Of a stretch of 64,000 bases of DNA, positions 34,141-46,857 are shown in pieces (position 1 is the first letter of the stretch; every line of letters starts with the position of its first letter). The notes beneath the pieces are model-generated. The model was not told where the DNA came from. It saw nothing but the letters and a program-made list of their open reading frames with translations, and made no database searches. This stretch comes from Paraphysoderma sedebokerense (taxonomy: Eukaryota; Blastocladiomycota; Physodermatomycetes; Physodermatales; Physodermataceae): contig JAHLJZ010000032.1 in assembly GCA_025602915.1 (NCBI GenBank), positions 124,001 through 188,000 on the forward strand, written 5' to 3'. Both the position numbers and the translations under genes were made by a program.

Positions 34141-37100
34141 TCAGGATAAATCAAATCCGGCTTCCGCTCGGATACTATACAACAATTTTTCTCTCATCGC
34201 CTTTTCATTTTTGTACATTGGTAATTTCAGTAAATTCAAACAAGTACTAGCAGTTGGTAACCTTTCCCCTGCCCCACCCGTTCTTCCCATCGCAAGCCCA
34301 TCGTCATAATCTCCATCAACTACGGCTCGAATACCAAATTTCGGTTCCAACTCATTAAACCCACCTAAAGGCGGTCGTTCTACACTAGTCACAAATTTCA
34401 AGAACAACTTTTTATCACGTTCTTCGAATTGGTTTAAAACTTTCCAGAATGTGACGATGACAGGGTGAGTATCGTAAAATCCACCACTGTAGTTTGTGTG
34501 TTTTCGTAAATCTGATAAATCGATAGGAACAGACGCTCCGGATAGTAATATCGATAATTCAGGGGAAGAAAACATATGGAAGTAATGGGAGGGTATAATA
34601 CTTGATAATCCTTGAAAAAATGCAATAGATTGAGAACGAATAGATGTGTTGAGTCGATAATGTGCCATGAGGTAGATGTAGCGTAAACGATTTTGGGCCG
34701 TCACCGGCGTCGAGGAGCCGTTTGGTATGAGTTCAACGGTTTTTTGGTTTCCGAGTTCTGTTGCGACGAATATCCGTTAAACCCAAATTTCAGAATATAC
34801 TAGCAGAATTGTAATAATGAACTTGCCATTTTCACTCACTGTATATGTCAAAGATAAATCATCTTCCACATTCCCATCGTAATTTTTGAGGAACATTAAA
34901 CCACGATACAAATCTTCATCTAGAGAGGGTAAATCATCTACATAATTCTGTTTTCCCAGCCATTTGTTCAAAAAGAATGGCGCCAAAGGAACTTCGAGGA
35001 GAATGTTATCGTAGATTGCTTTACCAATGATACGACCCAAAAATTCAAAGTACTTTAATTGGAGCTCTACAAACATCAATTTGGAATACTGATTAGCAGT
35101 CTGGAGGACTCTGACAGAGAAGAAAGATATTTCAACGGACCACTCTTTGCAAAGGAACTCGGATTCGGATACATGAGATTATCTTTGGTACTTTTAAATA
35201 ATCCATAATTGACATTAAAAGTCTGTTTCACCAACGCCATCAAGAATTCTTTGTAAACTCCACCGCCATCAATCCCGGCTTCAACCATCCCTTGTTTATC
35301 AATAAACGTGATAGCGATACGTTCTTTAATTTTGGAACCTAAACTCCACAATTGATCAAACGCGTCCTCGAATATGTGGGAACGTCGAACGTTGATTTTG
35401 GCGACGGGTATGAGAGAGTGGAAGTTGTCAGGGGTGATTTGGTTTTCAATTTTATCGGAAAGAATGAAAGAGCGGAAGATTGAGATACGCGTGGAAAATG
35501 GGATAGTGAAAGGGATATGACGAAGGATGGAGAGTCGAGGGTGAATGTAGGTGTCAATCATGGAAGAGGAGGCTTGGGATGTCGAGGAAAACGAAAATGG
35601 AGAGGCAGTAGGATGGGAAGGGGAGAATGTGGATGTTTCGGATGATGATATTGAATGCTGTGTCAATATATCAACGTCGATATCGAATGGAATGTACCAA
35701 TGATCCACAGATACAAATCGTTTTCTAGAACTATGAAACCAAACAAATTTTCTTCCTGTTAAAAACAAACCCAGAATGTGTGAGAATGAAAACAAACATA
35801 CTCTCTCGCATGAATTTGCTGTAAGAAGCCGGCAACCAAATGCGCAAGATAATGAATCTTCAAAGTGGTGCCAGGAACAGTTTGGACTGAGCCAATGGTT
35901 GATTCATTCCACAGCAAACAGAACGCCACGTTCTAGATATGACAAATCTGTAAGCAAAGTAGTCCTCCACGGAAAGAACATAGCAAAAGAGAGCGCACCT
36001 TCAAAACAGCGGAAATCTCCGCAACGTCATGCATAGAGAACACTGCTTCCTGAAAAAACTCGTCGTCTCCTATCGTGAACAGATACCGGCTGTATAACTC
36101 TAAGAACAAAGTAATCACCGGGTAATCTTGATAATTGGTTTGACCTACAAAGCGAGACATCAAAACTATTAGTATTATGCGAACATTGAAACCGCCCGCG
36201 CAGGATCACCGATAAAAGTTTCAATATACCCAACACAGATTCAACAGGCATACCCGGATTCGGATTGGTTTGTCTCCATTTCTTCCACGCATTCGATCGT
36301 TCAATATTATGCCACAAGATCCTCAGCAATCCATTTTGAGCTTTTTGATTACCAGCTGAAGCATTCCACACTAGTAATGTATTCAACACTGGTGTTTTGG
36401 ACGTCGGAATGACATTGATAAGGGTAGCAAGAAATAAGGATAACACTTGGATGGATGAAAACGGCGAAGGGGCCGGAGGGGTGGCCGAGGCTGTGATTGG
36501 TGCAGAGCCGAATCCAAAAGTGGGAGCGGAAGCACTACCAAAGGAACCGAAGCCAGCACCGAACGAAGAAGAGGTTATGTTTGAAGAAAACGGCGACAAG
36601 GTTGTAGCGGATGGCGCAGGAGGTGGAGGTAGCACGGCAGATGAGGTGACCAGTCGTAATAGGTCTTTTAAGTGTGGTGACTCGTACATATATGATATCC
36701 ACTTTTTGAGTCTCGAGTCAAGGATAATTGGAGGTACGGTGTCAATTTCCATGTTGTTTTGATTGCTGCCTTCGAGTTCATCGTCTTCGTCGTCTTCTAT
36801 TTGGGTGATATCTGTCTCTGCCTCATCAACAAACGCGGATGGTGGAATAGACGACATCAACAAATTGAGAACGGAAGCGTAATACATCTGCATTGAACGG
36901 CAATGATAATATTAGCCAGAAATCAACAGGTCATCAAATTAAAAGTGCCCCATTGCTTACCAAACTCTCGTCCGACATTTTTGCCGCCCTTCCCCTCCCA
37001 AAAGCCACCACATTGCTCAGCAAAAATGCACACGTCTCAGGATCAACAACACTTGCACTGCCTTCCTTCCATCTCAGCGATCCCGTCACCACATTGTACT

Positions 37101-38374
37101 TTGCATCTCGCCTGATAACAATAACGCCATTCTCAAATCTCATGTTAAAGTATACATTTTTGATGATTTCGTCAAAAGCCAAGGAAGACGATAATTTTGC
37201 AACGGAAGAAACCGAAACGCGGTTCGGAAGGAGAGGTATACTCAAAATTTCAAGAGTGAATTGGGAAAGTAGTTCAGATGACAAATCGACATGGGACGAG
37301 AGTTGTATCGACAAGTCGACTAAAAGTGATATTATCGGATGTGCCTTCTGATCGACGGACTATAAAGATGATTAGATGAACCGCTCAAAATATATTCAGG
37401 ACAGGTGCGACGAACTTAAGTAAATGGGCACTTACGAATGATAACACTGCTTTTCGAATACTCGCCAAGATTCCGTTATTGAGGATATTCCTCAACACGT
37501 TCTGCAACGGTTTCTGAACGACCGTCTTTACTTCACCTGTGGCGTTTGTTGTGGGTATACCACCCACCACAATCAGGATAAACTCCACCGACTCTCTACA
37601 TCTATCCAACACCGACACTCCATTTACCACTCCGTCCATTGAATCAACTGTACTCTGTTTTCCTTTATTTTCAGTTTGCAATAACGCAACGACCTTATTG
37701 ATCACGGCAATCAACAATCTCGATACATGAAATTGCCATGCTGACTGAACAGTTGTAGTATTCATGAGCGGCAAGAATACAACCGGGATAGAGATATTTT
37801 GAATTTGAATTGTTTTTCGAAGAAGCAAAGTCAACTGGGTCAAACGAGCTTCATCTTGTTCTAGGTGGGGGTTATAAAATATCGAAAAATGTTGTAACAG
37901 AGAGTGAAGAAGGGACGTATATTGAATGAGTTCGGTGGGTAGGGGGTAATTAGAATTCGGGAGAGGTGGATTAGATTGTGACAGTAAGGAATCGAAAGTA
38001 GAACGCAGCAGGTTTTTGGTTTCGAGCAGTTGCTGCTTCGACCTATAAAAGTTCTAATTACAGAGAAAGAACAGAATGTTAACCCAAATCATATTAATTG
38101 ACGTTACTCTGTGCATTTTATTTAGATTGTAATGCTTTGATCCTCTTCGACATGCCACAATCGCTATTGCTTATAGTCCCCTGTCGAAACTGTGCCAGAA
38201 GACACTTTTCCTCCAACATACCTGAATCTTTGTAGCACTTGCCATCTCTAGCCTTTCTCTTTCTCTCTGCAAGCGTTCTTGCTTTGCCTTTTCCAAAGTA
38301 TTCTCACGTCGAGCCGAGGCCCCACCGAGGTTAATGTTTCGCTGTCTTTTAAAGTCTCCATCGAAAGCGTACAT
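34141..38374 (-). CDS. HUL5: HECT-type E3 ubiquitin ligase (Hul5/UBE3C type)
   Basis: Start at MYAFDGDFKRQRNINLGGAS, the conserved opening of the UBE3B/UBE3C/Hul5 group, followed by a basic helix and an IQ-like segment (exon 38374-38222). The middle region (36893-36240) has an acidic patch, then a Ser/Gly/Phe-rich insert with repeated FGSA-like words. The HECT domain starts with FEDAFDQLWSLG, continues with IDGGGVYKEFL, NLMYPNPSS and FEFLGRIIGKAIYDNILLE, and ends with the catalytic Cys in LPTASTCLNLLKLP and a short tail. Hul5 works with the proteasome, extending ubiquitin chains on stalled or misfolded proteins. The frame between YPNPSSFAKS and NQYSKLMFVELQLKYF is continuous only if about 32 bases (35140-35109) are removed as a very short intron. 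The exon after the IQ helix could not be fixed. Confidence 0.88.
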
Positions 38375-39042
38375 TGCACTTGAATCGTCGTACAAGTACT
38401 GTGATAGCGAGTGAATGGATTGAAGGACCGGGATTAAATTAGAGGGATTTGGTAAGAGGGATGATAAAACTATTTGAAGGGTATCGGGTGGGTTGGATGG
38501 AGAAATCCGAAATCCTGAATCTGTTCAACTATTGATTTTAAGCAGGGAACAGAGGGAATGATGACGTAAGTCAGAAGGAGGTCTAAGAGTATACACAGTG
38601 TAAGGACCTGATTACTTTTAGCTTTTATACAACAGTGTCAGAGGGAGACTGGATTGCCGAGAGAGTATCGCAATGCTATATCCTCAATATACGCACACAC
38701 TTTTCGTATACAATTCTCCTTGTCTGGTTCTCCTGTCGACACTTGGCACGGACCGCGAGAGAGTTATCACCAACAGAGTTACAACCATAGTATCCACTCC
38801 ACACAGGCATTAATAGAAGATTCCGTATACAAACCACATATTTCAAAAGTGAATTTACAATTAAAGTTTAAGGGTAAATATAATTCACTTATACATATTC
38901 ACAGAATGCCACGCGGAGTGCATTGTTCCCCTGGGTATGCATAACCCACGGGATTTCGATCGTTTGCGCCGCGGGAATTCCCTCTTAAACTCCCTCTTAA
39001 ATTCCCTCTTTCAGATTCATACATTCCCTCTGATATCTACCC
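38375..39042. other. Divergent intergenic region with a short direct repeat
   Basis: About 670 bases between the HECT ligase (-) and a small membrane protein (+). Between 38976 and 39030 the word TTCCCTCTTAAA(C/T) occurs three times in tandem-like order, with one more TTCCCTCT just after. The rest shows no feature. Confidence 0.5.
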
Positions 39043-39585
39043 ATGCCAGACGCTAACGCAAAGCCCTTCTCCGTCTCCGCCGTCTTCACGCCCTACGTCA
39101 TCTTTGCCTCGGTCTTCCTCGTCACACTGCTCTGTCTAATCTACCTCACACTCAAGAAATGCCGGTCAAACTCCCGGCGTCGTCAGCAACGCCTGCACCA
39201 ACAAACAACAGCCCCCTGTGCAGACCTCTCTGATGCAGAGTGTACTCAAATCGTCATTGACAGTATCTCCAAGTCTAGATTAGACGGCGTCGCAAAGGCT
39301 CAAGTGAAAGTCAAAAACGGAAAACGGGTAAATGGCAAAGGGAGACGTGGAGGTACAAAGTCTCGGGATCACACAAGAACAAGCACTAGGACTGTGAGAA
39401 TTACCGAGAATACTGAGTATCGAAAAAGTGTGGATACTCTGCCGAGGTATGAAACTGTTGTTGGGATTCAACTTGATCAGGAAACACAAACACCCGAGTC
39501 AACGCCTAGCGAGGTTCAGGTGACGATTGTTCAAATGGGTGAACAAGATTTAGGTGAAATCAACCGTATCGTAGGGGGGGTCTGA
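39043..39585 (+). CDS. Small single-pass membrane protein, unknown function
   Basis: A single exon of 180 codons. After 13 residues comes one strong membrane segment (about residues 14-37, VFTPYVIFASVFLVTLLCLIYL), followed by a Cys/Arg/Lys stop-transfer region (KKCRSNSRRRQQR). The remaining 130 residues are polar and basic, with GKRVNGKGRRGG and a Thr/Arg-rich part, and should be cytosolic (Nout-Cin). No signal-peptide cleavage site is obvious, so it is probably a type III anchored protein. I do not recognise a family. Third-position composition and the uninterrupted length support a real gene. Confidence 0.65.
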   Translation: MPDANAKPFSVSAVFTPYVIFASVFLVTLLCLIYLTLKKCRSNSRRRQQRLHQQTTAPCADLSDAECTQIVIDSISKSRLDGVAKAQVKVKNGKRVNGKGRRGGTKSRDHTRTSTRTVRITENTEYRKSVDTLPRYETVVGIQLDQETQTPESTPSEVQVTIVQMGEQDLGEINRIVGGV

Positions 39586-40232
39586 GGGCTACAATGAAAG
39601 TGGAGGTGTGGCAGAATCGAAACAACCAATATCAGGAAACAGATAGATGTTGTTGGCAATCCTATTTCGTCATCAGATTCTTTGAGAGAACTCCTATAAG
39701 TATAGACAACTCGTATACTACCGATCCGCATATACCCTTATCACTTTCACCTTACAAATCACACGGCGACAGTAGAAGGACCGGCATTGGTTTATCCTCA
39801 TTCCTCCGGTCCCCCAACTCAAACAACCCGGTTCCATTCGGTATAAAACTACCAACCGATCAGCCGTTCTTACACTCAATCTCACCATACTTTTGCAAAT
39901 ACTTTTGCGATACGCAATGCGTTTAAAGAAGATTCATAAATGTTATATAAGCAGGCGAGAAAATGACACTAGTATCGCAAACTCGAGGTTGGGATAGAAT
40001 TCAAGACTAAAGATCACTTCATGTAAATAATTTGAAAATATTATACCGATAATTGTAAACTCTATTTTATTTCTGATAAACAAACCATTTACATCCAAGA
40101 AATTATCTGTATCTCCCCCATGTTTGTATGGTGACTGTCTTTGCTGCGCCAACACGATCTGACTATTACATATCGCACTCCTTATACATGACTATGTGAT
40201 GCCAACTCCTAACCTTTGCATATTAGAGACAT
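39586..40232. other. Convergent intergenic spacer
   Basis: About 650 bases between the 3' ends of the small membrane protein gene (+) and PIG-L (-). Short ORFs of 66-110 codons are seen on both strands without features. Confidence 0.5.
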
Positions 40233-41625
40233 TCACGATTTTATTCTCTCCAGTTCATTCAACACCATATACCTCGAAAAGCGAATATACAGTCTCCGGA
40301 ACCACACATACTGACTCACATGTCTTTGCATCGCTTTTTGGGAAACTGTAACGTCCCTCCACGTCGACAGAAACAGTACCCGATCACTCATTGGCACCTG
40401 TGCCGAAGAAGTCGAAGATGCAGCTGTAGATTCAGGAGAAGATGAAAAATAATGGTGATAGTAATGTGACAGTAAAGTTATAGGAAAGTCGAATATGAAA
40501 AGGTATTTCCGGAAAATTGAGATGGTGGTGAGTTGGTAAGCTGGGAGTGGTGTGGGATGGGTGGAAATGTAGTGGCTATTGAAGAAATAAATATTAGAGT
40601 TCATTCAATCTTGTCAAAAGATTAAATTAAAAAAAAGCAAGTACGAGATGGCATTGCGAATCGATATATGGTTCAAGTGTCCGGAGACTCCACCATGATC
40701 GAAGGTAATGATCTGTAGTTTTGAGAACCGAGTTACCCGCAAGGTTAGCAATATGGTTGAGTAAAATAATCGATTGAGGGTAGTGACTTACGCAATCAAT
40801 ATTCAGTTTCTGTACGTATTCCTCAATCATCCGAGAAGTGAGTGAAGCACTCCAGAGTGTTTTAGGGTTATCTTGTAGCTCCCTTTGTAATCATCATCGT
40901 ATTGAAAAGATTTTCACAAACACAGTATCATGGGGTAGATGTATTTCAAAATCACACACAATCAGAATCCCGTAGACATGGTTCGAATCATACATTACGC
41001 GGCCAAAGTGATGTGAGTTTTTAATCACGACGAGACTGGCGAAGAAAAGTAGCTATGGAGAAAAAGAAATCTTACGGATGGTCAACTACGAAGACATCGT
41101 TTTCATGAATTCCTAATTCTTTGCATGAAGCGACAAGCTCTTTCCGTCGAACGGGACCCAATGATTCGTGGTTTCCTAAAACGATTCATTCGACACCCAC
41201 ATCACCGTCACAAGGGTAGACCAGCGAAGAAATAATCAACATAGATGATAAAAAGAGTAAAAGTTTGATCAGTTCAATATTCTATGACCATCTTATAAAC
41301 CGAAACTGGAGCGAAACAGAATTCGATATGAACAAAGTTACAAACCTATACTCAGACACAACAATGAGACTTTAGCGCCGTTACTACCACCGTTGTTTCC
41401 AGAATACCTCGTCAAGAGTCCTCTTATCGTCGGAGCGAAAAACATGCACTCGTCATCGGGATGGGCCGTGACAAGAAGGTATTGCATGGGCGGTGGAGGA
41501 GTACCAAGGAGGGAGGGATGGATGTAGACGCAAAGAGTGTACAGAGAGATGGCGGAGAGGACAAAGACGGAGGACAAGAAGAGGGAGAAAGAATGAAGGG
41601 AATCGAGCGACGGCAGTGGTATCAT
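40233..41625 (-). CDS. GPI12: N-acetylglucosaminyl-phosphatidylinositol de-N-acetylase (PIG-L/Gpi12)
   Basis: Five exons: 41625-41346, 41175-41076, 40882-40792, 40712-40645 and 40575-40233, about 293 residues. An N-terminal membrane anchor (FSLFLSSVFVLSAISLYTL) precedes the catalytic domain. The metal site HPDDE is in VTAHPDDECMFF; further family marks are GPVRRKEL, FDHGGVSGHLNHI and the C-terminal WFRRLYIRFSRYM. The enzyme removes acetate from GlcNAc-PI, the second step of GPI-anchor synthesis, at the cytosolic face of the ER. Length and residues agree with active members. The 68-base fourth exon carries the HxxH motif and is flanked by clear GT and AG. Its promoter is shared with the large Pro/Lys/Glu-rich gene, which may itself be a surface protein. 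Confidence 0.92.
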
Positions 41626-42256
41626 ATCATTTAATGTGGCCTTTATCAACGAACCCCCGGGGATTGTAGATTGCAGTGTTCAATGAAAAATGAAGTGTTC
41701 TAGAACAGTTCCAGAAGCTTATATACGCTTCCATTCCTCTTCCATTTCCCTGTTCACTGGTGAATGGGAATCTGCAAATCAAGAAAGAACTGTAGAATAC
41801 GGTAATTAACTGTGGACGCGTCTCCAGCCAATGAGCGACGCGGGAGGGCCCCGTGCGCAACGCTGATTGGCCGGGTCATTTACTCGACGCGACGCGTGCA
41901 TTGTGCAGCATTTAGACAACCAAATGGATGATTGGACGCGCCTTCAATGATGATTCAATATCCATTCCATTTCTGCCCCGTCCATTCATCACCCCCAAAA
42001 GCTGCCTTTTGTGTTACTGCTAATTTATCTCCAATCCATACCCCAGCATTCCCCCCAAAAATTAATCTCTTGTGCTCCGTTTCCTCATCCCACACTCTCG
42101 TCATCCTCCATCCTTCATCCCTCATCCCTCATTAATCCCCCCCTTCCCCCCTTATCGTCCCTATCGCTACCCATCCTGCTTTTGATTTTTACTCGTTCTT
42201 CCAGTGTTTATAGAAATAGATTGTATAGTTATTTTTAGACGCTCAGCTCGCCAACC
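41626..42256. promoter_or_regulatory. Divergent promoter with ACGCGT and CCAAT elements
   Basis: ACGCGT, the MluI cell-cycle box, occurs at 41816-41821 and 41892-41897; further ACGCG cores lie near 41838 and 41936. A CCAAT box is at 41828-41832 and reverse CCAAT boxes are at 41866-41870 and 41931-41935. This is the only GC-rich stretch of its size in the neighbourhood. A pyrimidine-rich tract follows on the plus strand (42030-42190) up to the start of the downstream gene. Control by an MBF-like factor is inference. Confidence 0.5.
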
Positions 42257-45200
42257 ATGAAGCTCAGGCCATATATCCTTTTCATCGCCTTTTCAATTTT
42301 CATTCATTATTCAACACCTCAGAATTCACATGTTGCCGACACTACATTACTCGTTTCCGTCGACAATAAAAGACAAACATCCTCCAACTCCCCAGACATA
42401 TTACCTGTTCAACCGGTGCAATTGCCGCCATTGGGTCAAATAGATTCGTCGCAGTTCGCCCCGTCTGCTCTGAATGTAAGTTGTCTTGGGTTTTGAAAAA
42501 AATGTATTGAAGTGAGCTCTCGGACAGTCAGCTAATGAGTAGTATCTCTCCTTTAAAAAATTTTTGTTGTTGATTTTCGTAGACCGGAAAAAACAAAGGA
42601 GATTTTAGTCCAGTAGCTCCCGTCACAGGGGTAAACTCAACTCGACCTCCAGCCAGTTCTACTTCAACTAAAGCCAACAATCCCAACACCAAAACCGAAA
42701 CAACAACTCAAAAAGAACCCAAAGAACCAAAGGAACCTGTCGCCGTCGAAACCGGCAACAAAGAGACCACAAAGTCCGTAACAGACATCACTCCACCTAA
42801 CCAGCGAGAAGACCCACAACCGAATGGCCGAACCGATGCAAAACGTGAGCCCGAATCACCCGCCAAGTCAGAGACCACCGGTGATACTGGCACTGACACT
42901 GTTAAAGCCCCGACCGGAGAGCAAACCTCAAAAAAGGATACTCCCAAAAACCCAGTTGATGAAACATTACCCCCCAAGGACTCGACTCCCTCGAAAAAAG
43001 TCGAAACACCCAGTCAACCTGCTACCCCACCCCCTGCCGATACCAACAACGGAAAAGAAGTCGGCAAAGATAACAAAACTGGTGAAATTGTCGGAGATGA
43101 TGGTAAAGGTAAAAAGCAGGTTACTGTGGATCCTACTCCTGGTCAATTACCCAAGTTGGGAGATGGTGTAGGTGTAGGTAATAATAATGGAACTGGTAAT
43201 CCAGTAGAAGAACCGCCAAAGGTTGAGGATCCAGAATTAGGGAAAGAGGCAAAGAAAGAAGAACAGGCTAAAGAGCCTCAACCAGCGGATCCAAAGTTAG
43301 GCGACGACACAAAGAAGGGAGAGCCTATTACTGAAGTGACTCAACCAAAGAAGGAGGAACCAAAGTTAGGTGATGATGCTAAAAAGGGAGAAACTGAAGT
43401 GACTCTACCAAAGAAGGAGGAACCAAAGTTAGGTGACGATACTACTCAACCGCCAAAGGAGAACAATGGTGCTAAGAAGGAAGAAGGTCTCCAAGAACCG
43501 GGAGCAAAGAAAGAGGAAGAACCTCAACAAGGCGAACCGAAAAAGGAAGAAGGAAATGGTGAGCAGGAACCAAAGAAGGAAGGCGAAAAGGAACCAACCG
43601 ATAATCAACAAGAACCACCGAAAGGAGTTCCCGATGTTGGCGGAATTGTTGGAGATATCTTGCCAGGACCGAAGAAGGAAAGAGACGACACACCGGTCGA
43701 ACCTGAACCTATTGTGCTTCCTGATCCCATAGGTGAAGTGAGTCCATCCCCGAAATCCGAAACTGCTCCCAGCATTTTACCTGATCCGGTAGTAATACTC
43801 CCACCACCAGCAACGGGAACTGATCCAGTCGTTATCCCAGATCCAGTGGTCGTTCTTCCGCCTCCTAAATCGGAAACTAGTCCCGTAGTTGTCCCTCTTC
43901 CACCAAAAATTGATGTAGGCCCTGTAGTGATTACACCTCCACCAAAATCTGAACCAAACCCAGTCGTTGTTCCTCCGCAACCAAAAGTCGAAGTGAGTCC
44001 GGTAGCTCCCCTTCCTGCACCAAAAATCGAACCTCCTGTCGTAGTCGTTCCTTTACCACCAAAACTCGATCAAGCCAAACCAACGACTCCACCAACCGAA
44101 GAACCGAAATCTGTTAAAGCTGCTGCCCCCAGTGTCACGTCATTTGACTCACCAGCTCAACCCCAGAAAACTCCCACGGAAACTCTCACCATATCTGATT
44201 TCTCTCTTGCTACTCATCTGGCGATTCCTCCCATTCCTAAAATCCCCGAAGCGGAAACCGCCACTCTTACTTTTACAAATGCATTCGGCTCGCCTACCGT
44301 TATCGTTGTTCAACCAGAAGAACCGCTCACTCTCACCGTTACCGATGCGTTGGGTCTTCCAACTGTTATTGTTATCCCAAGAAAGTTAGCCGCTCAACAA
44401 AAAGGCGAAGCGTCTCCTGGATCTTTCGAGGGAACTCAAAGTAACTCCAGCAGCGGAACAACTGGTATCATTGTTGGAGTTGTGGCCACCGGTTTCATCA
44501 TCATCGGGGGAGTCTTCATGTTGATCACTCGCCGTCAAAAGCAAGCATTCAAAGTTCTTATGGACAGTAGAAGTGACGATGTGGATAATACAGCAAGTGA
44601 TATTAGCATTGAACATCCGAATTTGGCTTCTTCTCCTATCACCTCCAATTTTGATTCCCATCTCGCCTCCAAAGCAACTTCCAAAACCCCAAGTGTTGTC
44701 GATTTACCCGCTCCAACCATATCAGCTGAGTCAACTCTTGATCGTGAAACTAAATCGCATCTTCTCTGGAAAGCATGGAGACGTGTCAAATACGGTTCTG
44801 TCGCTCCATCCACCGTTTTCACCACCCGCACCCGAACTTCTTTCCGTGATAGTTTTGTTTCACGTCAATCCCATGTCTCACTATCCACTATTGCTCCTCT
44901 TGTAGAAGGAGAAGATAACATTTTCGGTAGAGGTATTACCCCCTCCATGAGCGCTTCTAACCTCGGTGACCCCGATGTATTGGAACGATTCAAGAACTTG
45001 GAAACGAACGCCACTTTAAAAAGCGACTACAGCGACCGAATCCCCCAAATTCCTGATCTCCCCTCTATACCTGATCTTGCAGAATACGAAGATATCCTTG
45101 TCAGCTCGTTAAAATACGAGTCCGCCCCACGTAGAAGATCAAGATCTCTGGGCTCACAAGAATCCTATCGTCACCGACCAGAACGACAACGACCGAGATC

Positions 45201-45489
45201 AACGTCCGCTCCATCTAACCTCGACAACGACTCTGTCTCTGTCACGATGGAAAAGACTTTTCCTCGACAAATTTACATCCCACCTCCATCCCCATTGAGA
45301 ATTCAAAGTATGTTTCCTGATTCAGAAGTATTCGGTTACTCTGGTTCCCCAACTTCGAGTGCATTGTTTGAAAGCGATCCAGCAAGTCCTTGTAGTATCG
45401 TTGACATGGCGTTCTTTGAATCTACCAATGATTCGGACATACCATCCGTGGATAGAGGGTTACCCGAAGTTCCTAGCAGAGATTACTAA
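42257..45489 (+). CDS. Large Pro/Lys/Glu-rich single-pass membrane (wall-associated?) protein
   Basis: Two exons, 42257-42475 and 42583-45489, about 1,041 residues. A signal peptide (MKLRPYILFIAFSIFIHYST) leads into a long low-complexity ectodomain of some 650 residues: first Thr/Pro/Lys-rich, then imperfect 21-residue repeats of the type EVTxPKKEEPKLGDDxKKGE (about 43270-43450), then Pro/Val repeats of the type PSPVVxPPPPKxE. Near residue 680 comes a transmembrane helix (GIIVGVVATGFIIIGGVFMLI) followed by RRQKQ. The cytosolic tail, about 340 residues, is Ser-rich and holds several short acidic motifs. The layout is that of a cell-surface sensor, mucin or adhesin, such as fungal Msb2- or Wsc-like proteins, but no family domain is visible. 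Function unknown. Confidence 0.75.
43275..43450 (+). repeat. 63-base imperfect coding repeats
   Basis: Within the Pro/Lys/Glu-rich gene, the phrase coding PKKEEPKLGDD is repeated at about 63-base spacing, with the nucleotide sequence almost identical in two copies and a diverged third copy before them (ADPKLGDDTKKGE). Confidence 0.7.
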
Positions 45490-45722
45490 TCGAGTTTTAG
45501 TAGTTACAGATTTCAGTTTTCGTTTTACCTTACTCTAGACGTTTGTTGTATCATATGTACATATCGATATATCATTTTATCAATAACTTATAGACTGTGT
45601 TAATCACAACCGATGATTTAAAATAAAAACGTGACAAAGTAGTACATTCTATCTAAAACTAATGACCACTGTCCACCAAACTCTGTAATCTTACTCTTAA
45701 AGCTCATCAAGCTGTTCAAACA

Positions 45723-46857
45723 TTACAATACAATTCTACCTTGATTAACCACATCAACCGTCACCACCAACTTTTCCAAACTCCAATTCTTCTTAACACT
45801 CTCATCCACCATAACTGTTTCCAGCCTCTCCCAAAATTTTTGTAAAGGCGGAATACTCCATACCGATTCATCTACTCTATCCGACTTATAAACCACCTTC
45901 ACACCCTTCACCCTTCCAACCCCTTCCACACTCTCTAACCTTTTCCTATCTCTCATTCCTCCCTGCTTGAGTCTTTCCTCTTGCATAATCAAATACGGTA
46001 CGCTAAAACTAATAATCACATGTTCCCTTGCACTTCCGTTGAATTTAGCATCTTCAATACAATAAATTACCCGCGTAACTATTAAATCAACGGTACTCAA
46101 ACATGAAGAACCACCCGATACATCCAAATAATACACAAACGGGTAAGTTAATATAACTCCCGTCAATGGGATTACATTGTTTGAGTCGACTGTTAACGAA
46201 ATGAGTTGGGAATTGGAAGAATCAATTGAATGAGAGTTGATGTAGCTGTGTAGTTTGGATTGTAAGGTTGATATGGATTCGGAAAGCGAAGGAGGGATGT
46301 TGATGGACTGTATAGATTCGGAGTATAAAAGCCATTGTTGGATGTTGTTAAAAAGATTGAAGGAATTTAGAGAAATTTAGAAAAATCAGTGGGCTTTAAG
46401 AGTTTAAGGTCAAAGAAAAAGAAGTTTTGAAATTACCTGCGACGTAGATTTTGAGTCTGATAGGTTTACGACGTAGATATCGTTGGAATAATTTAAACTA
46501 TTTAGATACGAATACAACTTCCTTGTGTCAACGAAAAAAACAGAGTCGGAATTGATGGTTATGAATGTAATGTATCGTGCGGTTTCCTGAACTCGTATCA
46601 AAGTAACATCCATTAATTTCATTCACATCAATTAAATCAACGTAATAAAATTAGTTGCAACAAATTAAACCTTACACAATACGGTGATTTTAAATCCAAA
46701 AGAAACGATTCCAGTTCAGTCGTATTTAAAAACAACAGGTCAACGAGATACGCCGGTCTATCATTCGTTGAATTTCGGGATTGATAATAAGTTTTCTTAA
46801 TCAGTTTTTCCAATTGAATAGTACCTCACCTACCGAAGTCCTGTAAATACTGTCCAT
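45723..46857 (-). CDS. C1orf74-like (DUF4504) protein
   Basis: Four exons: 46857-46834, 46795-46676, 46586-46437 and 46307-45723, about 292 residues. The C-terminal half has PLTGVILTYPFVYYLD followed by SCLSTVDLIVTRV and HVIISFSVPYLI, the same order as in human C1orf74 (a Y-P-x-x-Y core, a conserved Cys-Leu and a hydrophobic SFSVP strand). The N-terminal part (RPAYLVDLLFLNT, FFVDTRKLYSYL, DIYVVNLSD) also fits that family. The function of the family is not known. The first intron is only about 38 bases and the first exon is 24 bases, so the start is the weakest part. I base the family call on memory of the C1orf74 pattern, so it needs a profile search. Confidence 0.62.

Noticed and set aside
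40985-41010. A GGTTCGAATC word resembling a tRNA T loop
   Set aside because: It lies in an intron of the PIG-L gene and no cloverleaf surrounds it.
43429-43980. Antisense ORFs under the Pro/Lys/Glu-rich gene
   Set aside because: They are produced by the biased codons of the repeat region on the plus strand.
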